From Bdellovibrionales bacterium (GTDB taxonomy: Bacteria; Bdellovibrionota; JAFGOL01): DNA of 10,135 nt. This document shows, piece after piece, positions 1 to 5,593 of this stretch (position 1 is its first letter; every line of letters begins with the position of its first letter). The notes under the pieces were generated by a model. It did no database searches and was not told where the DNA came from. It saw only the letters and a program-made list of their open reading frames with translations. Made by a program: the position numbers and the translations under genes. The DNA lies in contig JAKLHL010000046.1 in assembly GCA_022710165.1 (NCBI GenBank), positions 1 through 10,135 of the forward strand, read 5' to 3'.

Positions 1-947
1 AAGAATTCGTAAAGAATATCGATGGTCCGAACGTTAAGACAGGAAAGACCAAGATGGACCTTGCTGAACAGCTTATGAAAGACATAGAGACTTTTAAGGC
101 CACAAATAACTGCGAAAGACTTGTTATGGTATGGTGTGCTTCTACAGAAGCTTATAGGGAACAAACCAAGGCTCACTCTTCTTTGAAGAATTTTGAAGAA
201 GGTCTTAGGAACAATGATCCTTCTATAGCTCCTTCTCAGATATACGCTTATGCATCATTAAAGATGAAGGTCCCGTTCTGTAACGGTGCTCCTAACCTTT
301 GTGTTGATACAGACGCTATTCAGGAACTTGCAATGGAGAACAGGGTCGCAATATCAGGAAAAGATTTCAAGACAGGCCAGACACTTATGAAGACGATCCT
401 TGCTCCAGGGTTCAAGGCGAGGATGCTTGGCGTTAACGGTTGGTTCTCAACTAACATACTTGGGAACAGGGACGGAGAAGTCCTTGATGATCCAGAGAGC
501 TTTAAGACCAAGGAAGTTTCTAAGCTTTCAGTTCTTGATACTATTTTACAGCCTGAACACTATCCTAGTCTTTATAGCGACCTTTATCATAAGGTCCGCA
601 TAAATTATTATCCTCCTCGCGGGGACAACAAAGAAAGCTGGGATAATATAGATATAGTAGGCTGGATGGGCATGCCTATGCAGATAAAAGTTAACTTCCT
701 CTGCAGGGACTCCATACTTGCAGCACCTGTGGCATTAGACCTTGCATTGTTCACAGACTTTGCACAGCGTGCAGGATATAGAGGCACACAGGAGTGGTTG
801 TCATTCTATTATAAATCACCAATGGCAGCTAAGGGACTTCATCCAGAGCATGACCTTTTCATACAGCTCATAAAACTGAAAAATAATCTTCGTTATGCTA
901 TGGGCGAGGACCTTATCACCCATCTTGGCGTGGAATATTACGACTAA
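1..947 (+). CDS. ino1: myo-inositol-1-phosphate synthase, C-terminal part (5' end outside window)
   Basis: This enzyme makes 1L-myo-inositol-1-phosphate from glucose-6-phosphate with NAD+, the first step towards inositol lipids and inositol-derived solutes; it acts in the cytosol. The frame is already open at base 3, so the start and most of the N-terminal NAD-binding fold lie upstream; the ATG at 54 is internal. Visible family blocks are VWCASTEAY, GKDFKTGQT, GWFSTNILGNRDG, the lysine-bearing TKEVSKLSVLD, PPRGDNKESWD, and the catalytic-domain block CRDSILAAPVALDL. The tail FFYKSP resembles the archaeal/bacterial form rather than the yeast form. 314 codons are visible before TAA, with no lesion. 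The stop overlaps the stop of the convergent sulfate-permease-family gene (bases 944-947). The family call is firm; physiological use of the inositol is not shown here. Confidence 0.93.
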   Translation, partial: EFVKNIDGPNVKTGKTKMDLAEQLMKDIETFKATNNCERLVMVWCASTEAYREQTKAHSSLKNFEEGLRNNDPSIAPSQIYAYASLKMKVPFCNGAPNLCVDTDAIQELAMENRVAISGKDFKTGQTLMKTILAPGFKARMLGVNGWFSTNILGNRDGEVLDDPESFKTKEVSKLSVLDTILQPEHYPSLYSDLYHKVRINYYPPRGDNKESWDNIDIVGWMGMPMQIKVNFLCRDSILAAPVALDLALFTDFAQRAGYRGTQEWLSFYYKSPMAAKGLHPEHDLFIQLIKLKNNLRYAMGEDLITHLGVEYYD

Positions 948-2662
948 TCTTTTTGCTTTATAGTTTCTCTTGATAGCTTTATCGCCTCATCGAAAGATGG
1001 GGCGATATTGTTTTTACCCACGAATTTTTCTATTCCCATTTTCCTTATTACTTTATGAGGCTGTGCTGAGATCTCTGCTAATATGACCTTTGAACCTCGT
1101 TTTGTTGCGCTCTTAACGAAGGATTCAAGGGCGAATGCTGCGGTTGAGTCCATTGCGGGGACGTTCCTCATCCTTATGATGAATGCTTTAGGCGCCAGGC
1201 TTATCCTGCTGAATTCATCGTTGAACTTGTCTGCCACGCCAAAGAAAAGCGGTCCGTTTATCTCGTAAACTGATACGCCAGCAGGGACTTTTTTCCTGTC
1301 CGTGGCATCAGGGTCCATGTCTTCAGGCAGCGCCTGCTCGTCGGTAAATAGCTTTTTATTGGCCTGTACGCTTGTTACGTCACTCATCCTCTTCATGAAA
1401 AGAAGCGCTGCAAAGACCATTCCGAATTGAACTGCTACCGTAAGGTCAGAGACTACCGTAAGCACAAAAGTTATCAGCATTACGGCGAGGTCGCTTTTTG
1501 GGGCCTTGAACATCCTCTTAAAGACATGCAGTTCGCTCATATCCCAGGAAACTATGAACAATACACCGGCCAGACCAGCCAGAGGTATGTATGATGCAAG
1601 AGGTGCAAGGAACATCACGAACAGAACAATTACTGCTACGTGTATGATGCCAGCGAGAGGAGTTTTTGCCCCGGCCTTAATACTGGTCGCCGTTCTTGCT
1701 ATAGCACCTGTAGCAGGGATACCGCCAAAGAAAACTGATCCTACATTGGCTACACCTTGTCCTACGAGTTCAGTGTTCGAGTAGTGTTTATCGCCTGTCA
1801 TTGCATCAGCGACAACAGCACAGAGCAGTGACTCTATAGCTGCCAAAAGGGCTATGGTAACAGCGTCAGGAAGTACAGCCCTGAACAATTTTATGCTCAT
1901 TCCCGCAGGTACTGCAAAATGAGGTAGCTTTGATGGGATACCGCCGAACTTAGAGCCTATGGTCTGTATGTCGAGACCTAGATACCAGGTTATTACCGAT
2001 ACCAGAAAAATGGCTATAAAATGTGCCGGTATCCTTGGATATATCTTTCTTGCAGTTATTATCGTCGCTACTGTGACAACACCGATTATGGTGACAACTG
2101 GGTCTATACTTGAGAAGTGGTGTATGTATGAATCCCATTTTTCAAGGAACTCAGAAGGGACGTTCTTTATGCTGAGCCCAAAGAAGTCTTTTACCTGAGT
2201 AGAAAAGATCAGTACGGCTATACCGGTCGTAAAACCAGTTGTTACAGGCTGAGGAATGTACTTTATATAAGTACCAAGCCTCATCAAGCCAAAGATTATA
2301 AGGAAGATACCCGCAAGTATAGTTGCTGCGACAAGGCCCTTGTAGCCGTGCCTTGCTATTATACCGTAGATTATGACGACGAAAGCGCCAGTTGGTCCGC
2401 CTATTTGATATCTGCTTCCACTGAGCATTGATATAAGGAATCCGCCTACGATGGCTGTGAAAAGCCCTTTTGCCGGGCTTACACCCGACGCTATGGCGAA
2501 CGCCATTGCCAGAGGAAGTGCAACTATACCGACAGTCAAGCCTGCAAAAACGTCGTTAAGCAAGAACTTTGCCTTAAGTCTTTTGAAGACGTTGGGTATG
2601 AAAAAAAGCTCTATGGCCTTTGGCAGCCAGCGGCCGCCTATCCTTCTTTCTGCATTATTCAT
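944..2662 (-). CDS. SulP (SLC26) family anion transporter with C-terminal STAS domain
   Basis: Inner-membrane transporter of 572 aa, full length for the family. The membrane domain spans about residues 35-425 and carries the SulP signatures GGPTGA (88-93), PQPVTTGFTTGIAV (137-150), the IESLL...VADAMTG block (277-290) and GGIPATGAIARTAT (313-326). A charged linker (about 430-460) leads to a cytoplasmic STAS domain (about 462-565) with the characteristic MDSTAAFALE (504-513). Family members carry sulfate, bicarbonate, dicarboxylates or other anions; the substrate cannot be read from sequence alone. The ATG at 2662 has no good Shine-Dalgarno: AAGGT lies about 15 nt upstream, inside the promoter spacer. 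The promoter would start transcription 2-4 nt before this ATG. The stop is TAG, followed two codons later by TAA. Confidence 0.95.
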   Translation of the reverse strand: MNNAERRIGGRWLPKAIELFFIPNVFKRLKAKFLLNDVFAGLTVGIVALPLAMAFAIASGVSPAKGLFTAIVGGFLISMLSGSRYQIGGPTGAFVVIIYGIIARHGYKGLVAATILAGIFLIIFGLMRLGTYIKYIPQPVTTGFTTGIAVLIFSTQVKDFFGLSIKNVPSEFLEKWDSYIHHFSSIDPVVTIIGVVTVATIITARKIYPRIPAHFIAIFLVSVITWYLGLDIQTIGSKFGGIPSKLPHFAVPAGMSIKLFRAVLPDAVTIALLAAIESLLCAVVADAMTGDKHYSNTELVGQGVANVGSVFFGGIPATGAIARTATSIKAGAKTPLAGIIHVAVIVLFVMFLAPLASYIPLAGLAGVLFIVSWDMSELHVFKRMFKAPKSDLAVMLITFVLTVVSDLTVAVQFGMVFAALLFMKRMSDVTSVQANKKLFTDEQALPEDMDPDATDRKKVPAGVSVYEINGPLFFGVADKFNDEFSRISLAPKAFIIRMRNVPAMDSTAAFALESFVKSATKRGSKVILAEISAQPHKVIRKMGIEKFVGKNNIAPSFDEAIKLSRETIKQKD

Positions 2663-2671
2663 GTTTAGCTA

Positions 2672-2701
2672 ATTCTATTACCTTGAGCTGCTTTTGGTCA
2701 A
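2672..2701 (-). promoter_or_regulatory. sigma70-like promoter of the SulP gene
   Basis: On the minus strand TTGACC (2696-2701) is followed after 18 nt by TAGAAT (2672-2677), each 5/6 to consensus. The expected start point is around 2665, giving an almost leaderless mRNA for the ATG at 2662. Assigned by eye. Confidence 0.55.
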
Positions 2702-2744
2702 GGGATGGCTGTTCGATTTATTTCGCAGAGCATAAAACCGATCT

Positions 2745-2784
2745 AAAAATTAAAAGGGGCTCGGCTTAAAGCCGAACCCCTTTG
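2745..2784 (-). terminator. Rho-independent terminator of the RRM gene
   Basis: Arms 2753-2765 and 2771-2783 form a 13-bp stem with a 5-nt loop. The single C/A mismatch on the + strand becomes a U-G wobble on the minus strand, and a TTTTAATTTTT run follows on the minus strand. Both asymmetries say that it terminates minus-strand transcription, 24 nt past the RRM stop. It also separates the RRM transcript from the SulP promoter downstream. Confidence 0.88.
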
Positions 2785-2806
2785 AAACAGTATTCCTATC
2801 TAAAGA

Positions 2807-3067
2807 CTATCTACGGTCTTCTTTAGGTCTTGCTTCGTTAACTCTGACGTTTCTTCCGTCGAGCTCTTTTCCGTCCAACTGCTGGATGGCTGTTGCAGCG
2901 TCATTGTCGTTAGCCATTTCAACAAAGCCAAAACCCTTTGAACGACCAGACTCATAGTCTGTGATCACTTTTGCAGAAACTACTTCTCCATAAGCAGAAA
3001 ACACTTCGTTCAACTTCTGATCATTCATACTGTAAGGCAAGTTGCCTACATACAATTTCTTTCCCAT
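2807..3067 (-). CDS. small RNA-binding protein with one RRM domain
   Basis: An 86-aa protein that is essentially a single RNA recognition motif, as in the bacterial Rbp/glycine-rich RNA-binding family, which binds single-stranded RNA. RNP2 is LYVGNL (5-10) and RNP1 is KGFGFVEM (44-51), with the aromatic residues Y6, F47 and F49 that stack on RNA. The tail is short and basic/acidic (EARPKEDRR), without the glycine-rich extension of plant and some cyanobacterial homologues. The start at 3067 is set by AAGGAGGA about 9 nt upstream and by RRM homology beginning at KKLYVG; an in-frame ATG at 3121 lies ahead of the ribosome site and is not used. It is monocistronic: own promoter and own terminator. 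Family members are often cold- or stress-induced in other bacteria; that is not shown here. Confidence 0.93.
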   Translation of the reverse strand: MGKKLYVGNLPYSMNDQKLNEVFSAYGEVVSAKVITDYESGRSKGFGFVEMANDNDAATAIQQLDGKELDGRNVRVNEARPKEDRR

Positions 3068-3117
3068 GTTCAAAAAATCCTCCTTCGAACAAAAATAAGC
3101 GGCAGGTTGTTCCTGCC
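3068..3117 (-). promoter_or_regulatory. structured 5' leader of the RRM gene (two possible hairpins)
   Basis: On the minus strand the leader carries a 6-bp GC-rich hairpin, GGCAGG/CCTGCC with a 5-nt loop (3101-3117), close to the predicted 5' end of the mRNA. A second, weaker stem, GTTCGAAG/TTTTGAAC (3068-3090, with G-U pairs), follows it. Its loop holds the AGGA of the ribosome site and its foot touches the ATG. The pairings are seen in sequence; a regulatory role is inferred. Confidence 0.4.
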
Positions 3118-3128
3118 ACATCTAGCCT

Positions 3129-3158
3129 TTTATGGCATATAACATTGATATGTGTCAA
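3129..3158 (-). promoter_or_regulatory. promoter of the RRM gene
   Basis: Minus strand TTGACA (3153-3158, perfect -35) is followed after 18 nt by CATAAA (3129-3134, 4/6). The expected start near 3122 gives a leader of about 55 nt. It lies back to back with the proposed promoter of the divergent Smr-like gene. Confidence 0.5.
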
Positions 3159-3173
3159 GCCGATATTTATGTT
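3145..3173 (+). promoter_or_regulatory. possible promoter of the Smr-like gene
   Basis: TTGATA (3145-3150, 5/6) and TATGTT (3168-3173, 4/6) are 17 nt apart. The start would fall near 3180, just ahead of the GGAGG at 3188. The element overlaps the RRM promoter, so the two genes probably compete for polymerase or share control. Moderate to weak match. Confidence 0.38.
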
Positions 3174-3197
3174 ATTATTAGGGGGTTGGAGGGGTTT

Positions 3198-3440
3198 TTG
3201 ACACGAAAAAGCATATTATTTGAGCTAGATTTCCATCACTACTATGTAGAGGATGCTTTATCTGTAGTTGAAGGGATAATAAATCAAGTGAGGATGGAAG
3301 GCGGATCAAAAGACTGCAGGTTCATAACCGGCAGGGGTAGGATACAAAGATCGCTCATGGTACTGTTAAAGGAAACCTATGAGCTCGAGCCTGTGATACC
3401 TTTATCAAACACCGGCGTTATAGACGTGTATATTTTCTAG
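3198..3440 (+). CDS. small stand-alone Smr-like domain protein
   Basis: About 80 aa. The layout matches a diverged Smr domain (the C-terminal domain of MutS2, also found alone as a nuclease/RNA-binding module). It has LDFH (residues 10-13) for the usual LDLHG, then a helix with VEDALSVVEGII, then FITGRGRIQ (42-50) for the usual HGKG/TGRG loop. A helix follows, and it ends in a GVIDVYIF beta strand. I prefer a TTG start at 3198, because GGAGG at 3188-3192 sits 5 nt upstream and the family homology begins here. An ATG at 3132 (102 aa) has no ribosome site and lies upstream of the predicted transcript start. The gene is divergent from the RRM gene and shares its stop bases with the convergent outer-membrane gene. 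The Smr assignment is by pattern, not search. Confidence 0.68.
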   Translation: MTRKSILFELDFHHYYVEDALSVVEGIINQVRMEGGSKDCRFITGRGRIQRSLMVLLKETYELEPVIPLSNTGVIDVYIF

Positions 3441-3973
3441 AAGAAAAGTGCTACGCCCCCGGATATCCAATGTGGCGCATCTTTTATATTGATCCCGAAT
3501 TCAAATATAAGGTCCAGTCCGTTAAGTGCAGGTATTGCCGTTCCCATGAACCAATTTGCACAAAACAGTGAACCGCCGCTCAACTTCCAATTAAGGTCCA
3601 AGCCGGTCGAGATACTAAATTTTTTGAATCTATGCGATATTATTGGAGTTATGTCCAGAAACATCTCTTCCTGATAATGAGGTCCTGCAGAGATGGATAT
3701 GTCTAGCCATTCATGTTTTAGGAGCTGGTACTCTATGTCCCCTCCAAAATAGAAAGGCACGGTACCGGTCCCGATCCTTAGGTCCATATCAAGATCGTCA
3801 AGTATTCCATAGCCCAGGTGGAAGTTTGTCATGAAATCGTTCGGGTCCAGTAATGCTTCTATTTCTGCTCCCACCATTACTGTGTTTGGGCTTAGTGTTG
3901 AAGCCGTCCCGAACACCTCAGCTTTCACAGATAGAGAGAATAAGAATAAGACTACCAGTAGGGATTTTTTCAT
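3437..3973 (-). CDS. exported outer-membrane beta-barrel-like protein, function unknown
   Basis: 178 aa. A Sec signal peptide (MKK, then LLVVLFLFSL, cleavage probably after SVKA) is followed by alternating hydrophobic/polar stretches typical of transmembrane beta strands (for example LDMDLRIGTG, WLDISISAG, LDLIFEFGIN). The protein ends in phenylalanine (VALFF), the usual last residue recognised by the BAM assembly machinery. Such length suits a small barrel of about 8-10 strands. The ATG at 3973 is chosen because GGAGG lies 5 nt upstream; a GTG at 3985 falls inside that ribosome site. I do not recognise a specific family. It is transcribed alone, divergent from the short-chain dehydrogenase. 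Confidence 0.8.
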   Translation of the reverse strand: MKKSLLVVLFLFSLSVKAEVFGTASTLSPNTVMVGAEIEALLDPNDFMTNFHLGYGILDDLDMDLRIGTGTVPFYFGGDIEYQLLKHEWLDISISAGPHYQEEMFLDITPIISHRFKKFSISTGLDLNWKLSGGSLFCANWFMGTAIPALNGLDLIFEFGINIKDAPHWISGGVALFF

Positions 3974-4002
3974 TTTTTCCTCCACGACACGCCTTTTTTG
4001 AT

Positions 4003-4032
4003 TTGCTATTTTTATTTTGCTGTGACTATTTT
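4003..4032 (+). promoter_or_regulatory. possible promoter of the short-chain dehydrogenase operon
   Basis: TTGCTA (4003-4008, 4/6) and TATTTT (4027-4032, 4/6) are 18 nt apart. The predicted start falls on or one base before the ATG at 4040, so the mRNA would be leaderless; no Shine-Dalgarno is present ahead of this ATG. It is interlocked with the divergent promoter. Confidence 0.38.
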
Positions 4033-4037
4033 GTCAA
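4009..4037 (-). promoter_or_regulatory. promoter of the outer-membrane protein gene
   Basis: Minus strand TTGACA (4032-4037, perfect) is followed after 17 nt by TAAAAA (4009-4014, 4/6). The expected start near 4002 gives a leader of about 29 nt containing the GGAGG. The -35 box overlaps the -10 box proposed for the divergent gene by one base. Confidence 0.5.
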
Positions 4038-4039
4038 TC

Positions 4040-4759
4040 ATGGAAAGGGTCTTGATAATAGGTGCGTCCTCTGGGATAGGAGAAGCTCTGGCTAGGGAAT
4101 TCTCTTTGAGGGGATATGTCGTCGGGATGGCTTCAAGGCGCATTGAACTTTTGAACAGGATAAAGCAAGAACTTCCAAACACCTCCTATGTAAAGCATCT
4201 GGACCTTTTAAGACCAGACGAAGCCCGTCTGGCCCTTAGAGAATTGATCTCAGAAATGGGAGGAGCCGACATTATCGTTATAAACTCTGGGGTAGGACAT
4301 GAGAACGCCGAGCTTGTTTGGGAGCTTGAGCGTCCAAGTATCGACGTAAACGTTCTTGGCTTTACCGCTATGGCCGTTGAAGCATCAAACTATTTCATTA
4401 AAAAAGGCAGAGGACATTTGGTTGGAATATCGTCGGTGGCAGGCCTTAGACCGTTCAGACTTGCCCCGGCATATGGAGCCTCAAAAGCGTTCATTATCTT
4501 TTACCTTAAAGGCCTGAGGCATAAGTTCAAAAAACAGGGGGTGGACGTTGTAGTGACGGACATAAGGCCCGGCTTTGTGGATACGCCACTTACTGAAGGC
4601 AACACAAAGATGTTCTGGGTGTCTACTTCGCAAAAGGCCGCTGAACAGATCTTTAATGCTATCAAGGCCAGGAAAGAGGTGGCATATATAACTAAAAGAT
4701 GGAGGCTGATAGCTTTTATCATCGGGTTAGTGCCGGATTTTATTTATAACAGATTATAA
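4040..4759 (+). CDS. short-chain dehydrogenase/reductase (SDR) family protein
   Basis: NAD(P)-dependent oxidoreductase of 239 aa with a Rossmann fold. The cofactor loop is GASSGIG (8-14), with SRR (32-34) after the second strand, whose arginines suggest NADPH. LDL (54-56) is the usual acidic-residue site. INSGVG (81-86) replaces the usual NNAG. N104, S132, Y145 and K149 (in YGASK) form the catalytic tetrad, and RPGFVDTPL (176-184) is the PG motif. The C-terminus (WRLIAFIIGLVPDFIY) is hydrophobic and may rest on a membrane, as in many small lipid- or ketone-reducing SDRs; the substrate is unknown. The start at 4040 is set by homology (MERVLIIGASSG) although no ribosome site precedes it. It probably heads an operon with the three following genes (19-nt gap to the next). 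Confidence 0.92.
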   Translation: MERVLIIGASSGIGEALAREFSLRGYVVGMASRRIELLNRIKQELPNTSYVKHLDLLRPDEARLALRELISEMGGADIIVINSGVGHENAELVWELERPSIDVNVLGFTAMAVEASNYFIKKGRGHLVGISSVAGLRPFRLAPAYGASKAFIIFYLKGLRHKFKKQGVDVVVTDIRPGFVDTPLTEGNTKMFWVSTSQKAAEQIFNAIKARKEVAYITKRWRLIAFIIGLVPDFIYNRL

Positions 4760-4778
4760 TGGTGGTATCCTGTTAAAG

Positions 4779-5291
4779 ATGAAAAGGAACCTTTTTGTTA
4801 TTATAGTTAGCTCACTTATCATTTCCTCAAATTGTCATGCATTCAACTATGCCGGTATAGGGTTTGGCCCCTCGTTCGCCCTTAAGGGTTTTGAAGGGAC
4901 AAAGTTCTTCATCAACGGCGAGTGGAAGCCTCATAAATATATCGGGACCCGCTTCATGCTGGGTTTTCCAGACGGTGTTTGGTTCGGGGTTGGGCTTAAT
5001 TTTACCTATACAACCACTGATAAATTCTCGAAAAAATTCAAATGGAGTTTTAACGGCGGCGTGCCTTTTATTATCAATATTCACAAGACCTACCATACTG
5101 CGTTCATTGGATTGAATACTGGCACATCCTTTTCCTTCGATATAGACGGCAGGAACAAGAACTATCTTTTTATTACTCCCGTAGAGTTGTTCTTCTTTCC
5201 GGTGACCTGGAGGCTTGCTCCTAACGGAGGGATGGACCTTGATTCAAATGTTTCGCTTGTAACGTCGATGGGGCTTAGGGTGGCCATATGA
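4779..5291 (+). CDS. exported beta-barrel-like protein, function unknown
   Basis: 170 aa. The signal peptide (MKR, hydrophobic core LFVIIVSSLII, likely cleavage after CHA, residue 21) leads into glycine- and aromatic-rich alternating strands (YAGIGFGPSF, GVWFGVGLNFTY, HTAFIGLNTGTSF), as in small outer-membrane barrels. It ends RVAI rather than with an aromatic residue. There is no proper lipobox around C19. The ribosome site is poor (GGTGG 13 nt upstream), suggesting dependence on upstream translation. The stop overlaps the next start as ATGA (5288-5291). Function and family not recognised. Confidence 0.75.
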   Translation: MKRNLFVIIVSSLIISSNCHAFNYAGIGFGPSFALKGFEGTKFFINGEWKPHKYIGTRFMLGFPDGVWFGVGLNFTYTTTDKFSKKFKWSFNGGVPFIINIHKTYHTAFIGLNTGTSFSFDIDGRNKNYLFITPVELFFFPVTWRLAPNGGMDLDSNVSLVTSMGLRVAI

Positions 5292-5593
5292 AGAAGAACT
5301 GGCACGAGGTAACTGCTGATAAGGCCCACATAAGCAAAGAGAAGGCAAAGGCTAGGGAGCTAAAGAACAGCCCCTGGTGGAGACAAAAACTTAAGGAAGG
5401 TATCTGCCACTACTGCGGCGGAAAATTCCCAGAAGAGGAACTTACCATGGACCATATAGTCCCTATAGCCAGAGGCGGGAAATCGAACAAAGGCAATGTG
5501 GTCGTCTCATGTTTTAACTGCAACCAGAACAAGGGCCTTGATACGCCGGTGGACTCAATATTGGACAAGATCTTCAAGAAAGGCAGTGAATGA
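5288..5593 (+). CDS. HNH endonuclease family protein
   Basis: 101 aa. A basic N-terminus of about 38 residues is followed by a zinc-braced HNH (beta-beta-alpha metal) nuclease module: CHYC (40-43), MDHIVPIARGG (54-64) with the catalytic D55-H56, N70, then SCFNCNQNKG (74-83) with C75, C78 and N79. All residues expected for metal binding and phosphodiester cleavage are present, so it is probably active. It overlaps both neighbours by ATGA (5288-5291 and 5590-5593), so its translation is coupled to an exported protein and a membrane glycosyltransferase. Free-standing small HNH proteins of this type are widespread, with mostly unknown targets. No prophage or restriction gene is nearby, and no methylase, intron or intein is visible. 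Confidence 0.9.
   Translation: MKKNWHEVTADKAHISKEKAKARELKNSPWWRQKLKEGICHYCGGKFPEEELTMDHIVPIARGGKSNKGNVVVSCFNCNQNKGLDTPVDSILDKIFKKGSE

Noticed and set aside
1506..1784. Plus-strand open frame inside the SulP gene
   Set aside because: Shadow of the conserved transporter on the other strand, with no ribosome site.
2753..2783. The terminator hairpin acting on the + strand
   Set aside because: On + it has a C/A mismatch and no T-run after the stem; there is also no + strand gene upstream that would need it.
3132..3197. N-terminal extension of the Smr-like protein from the ATG at 3132
   Set aside because: These bases carry both divergent promoters; there is no ribosome site before 3132, while GGAGG at 3188 suits the TTG at 3198.
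3974..3985. GTG start at 3985 for the outer-membrane protein
   Set aside because: The GTG overlaps the GGAGG that serves the ATG at 3973, and MKK is the normal opening of a signal peptide.
5288..5593. HNH gene as part of a group II intron, intein or restriction-modification system
   Set aside because: No reverse transcriptase, intein splice blocks, methylase or interrupted host gene is visible; both neighbours are intact and coupled to it.
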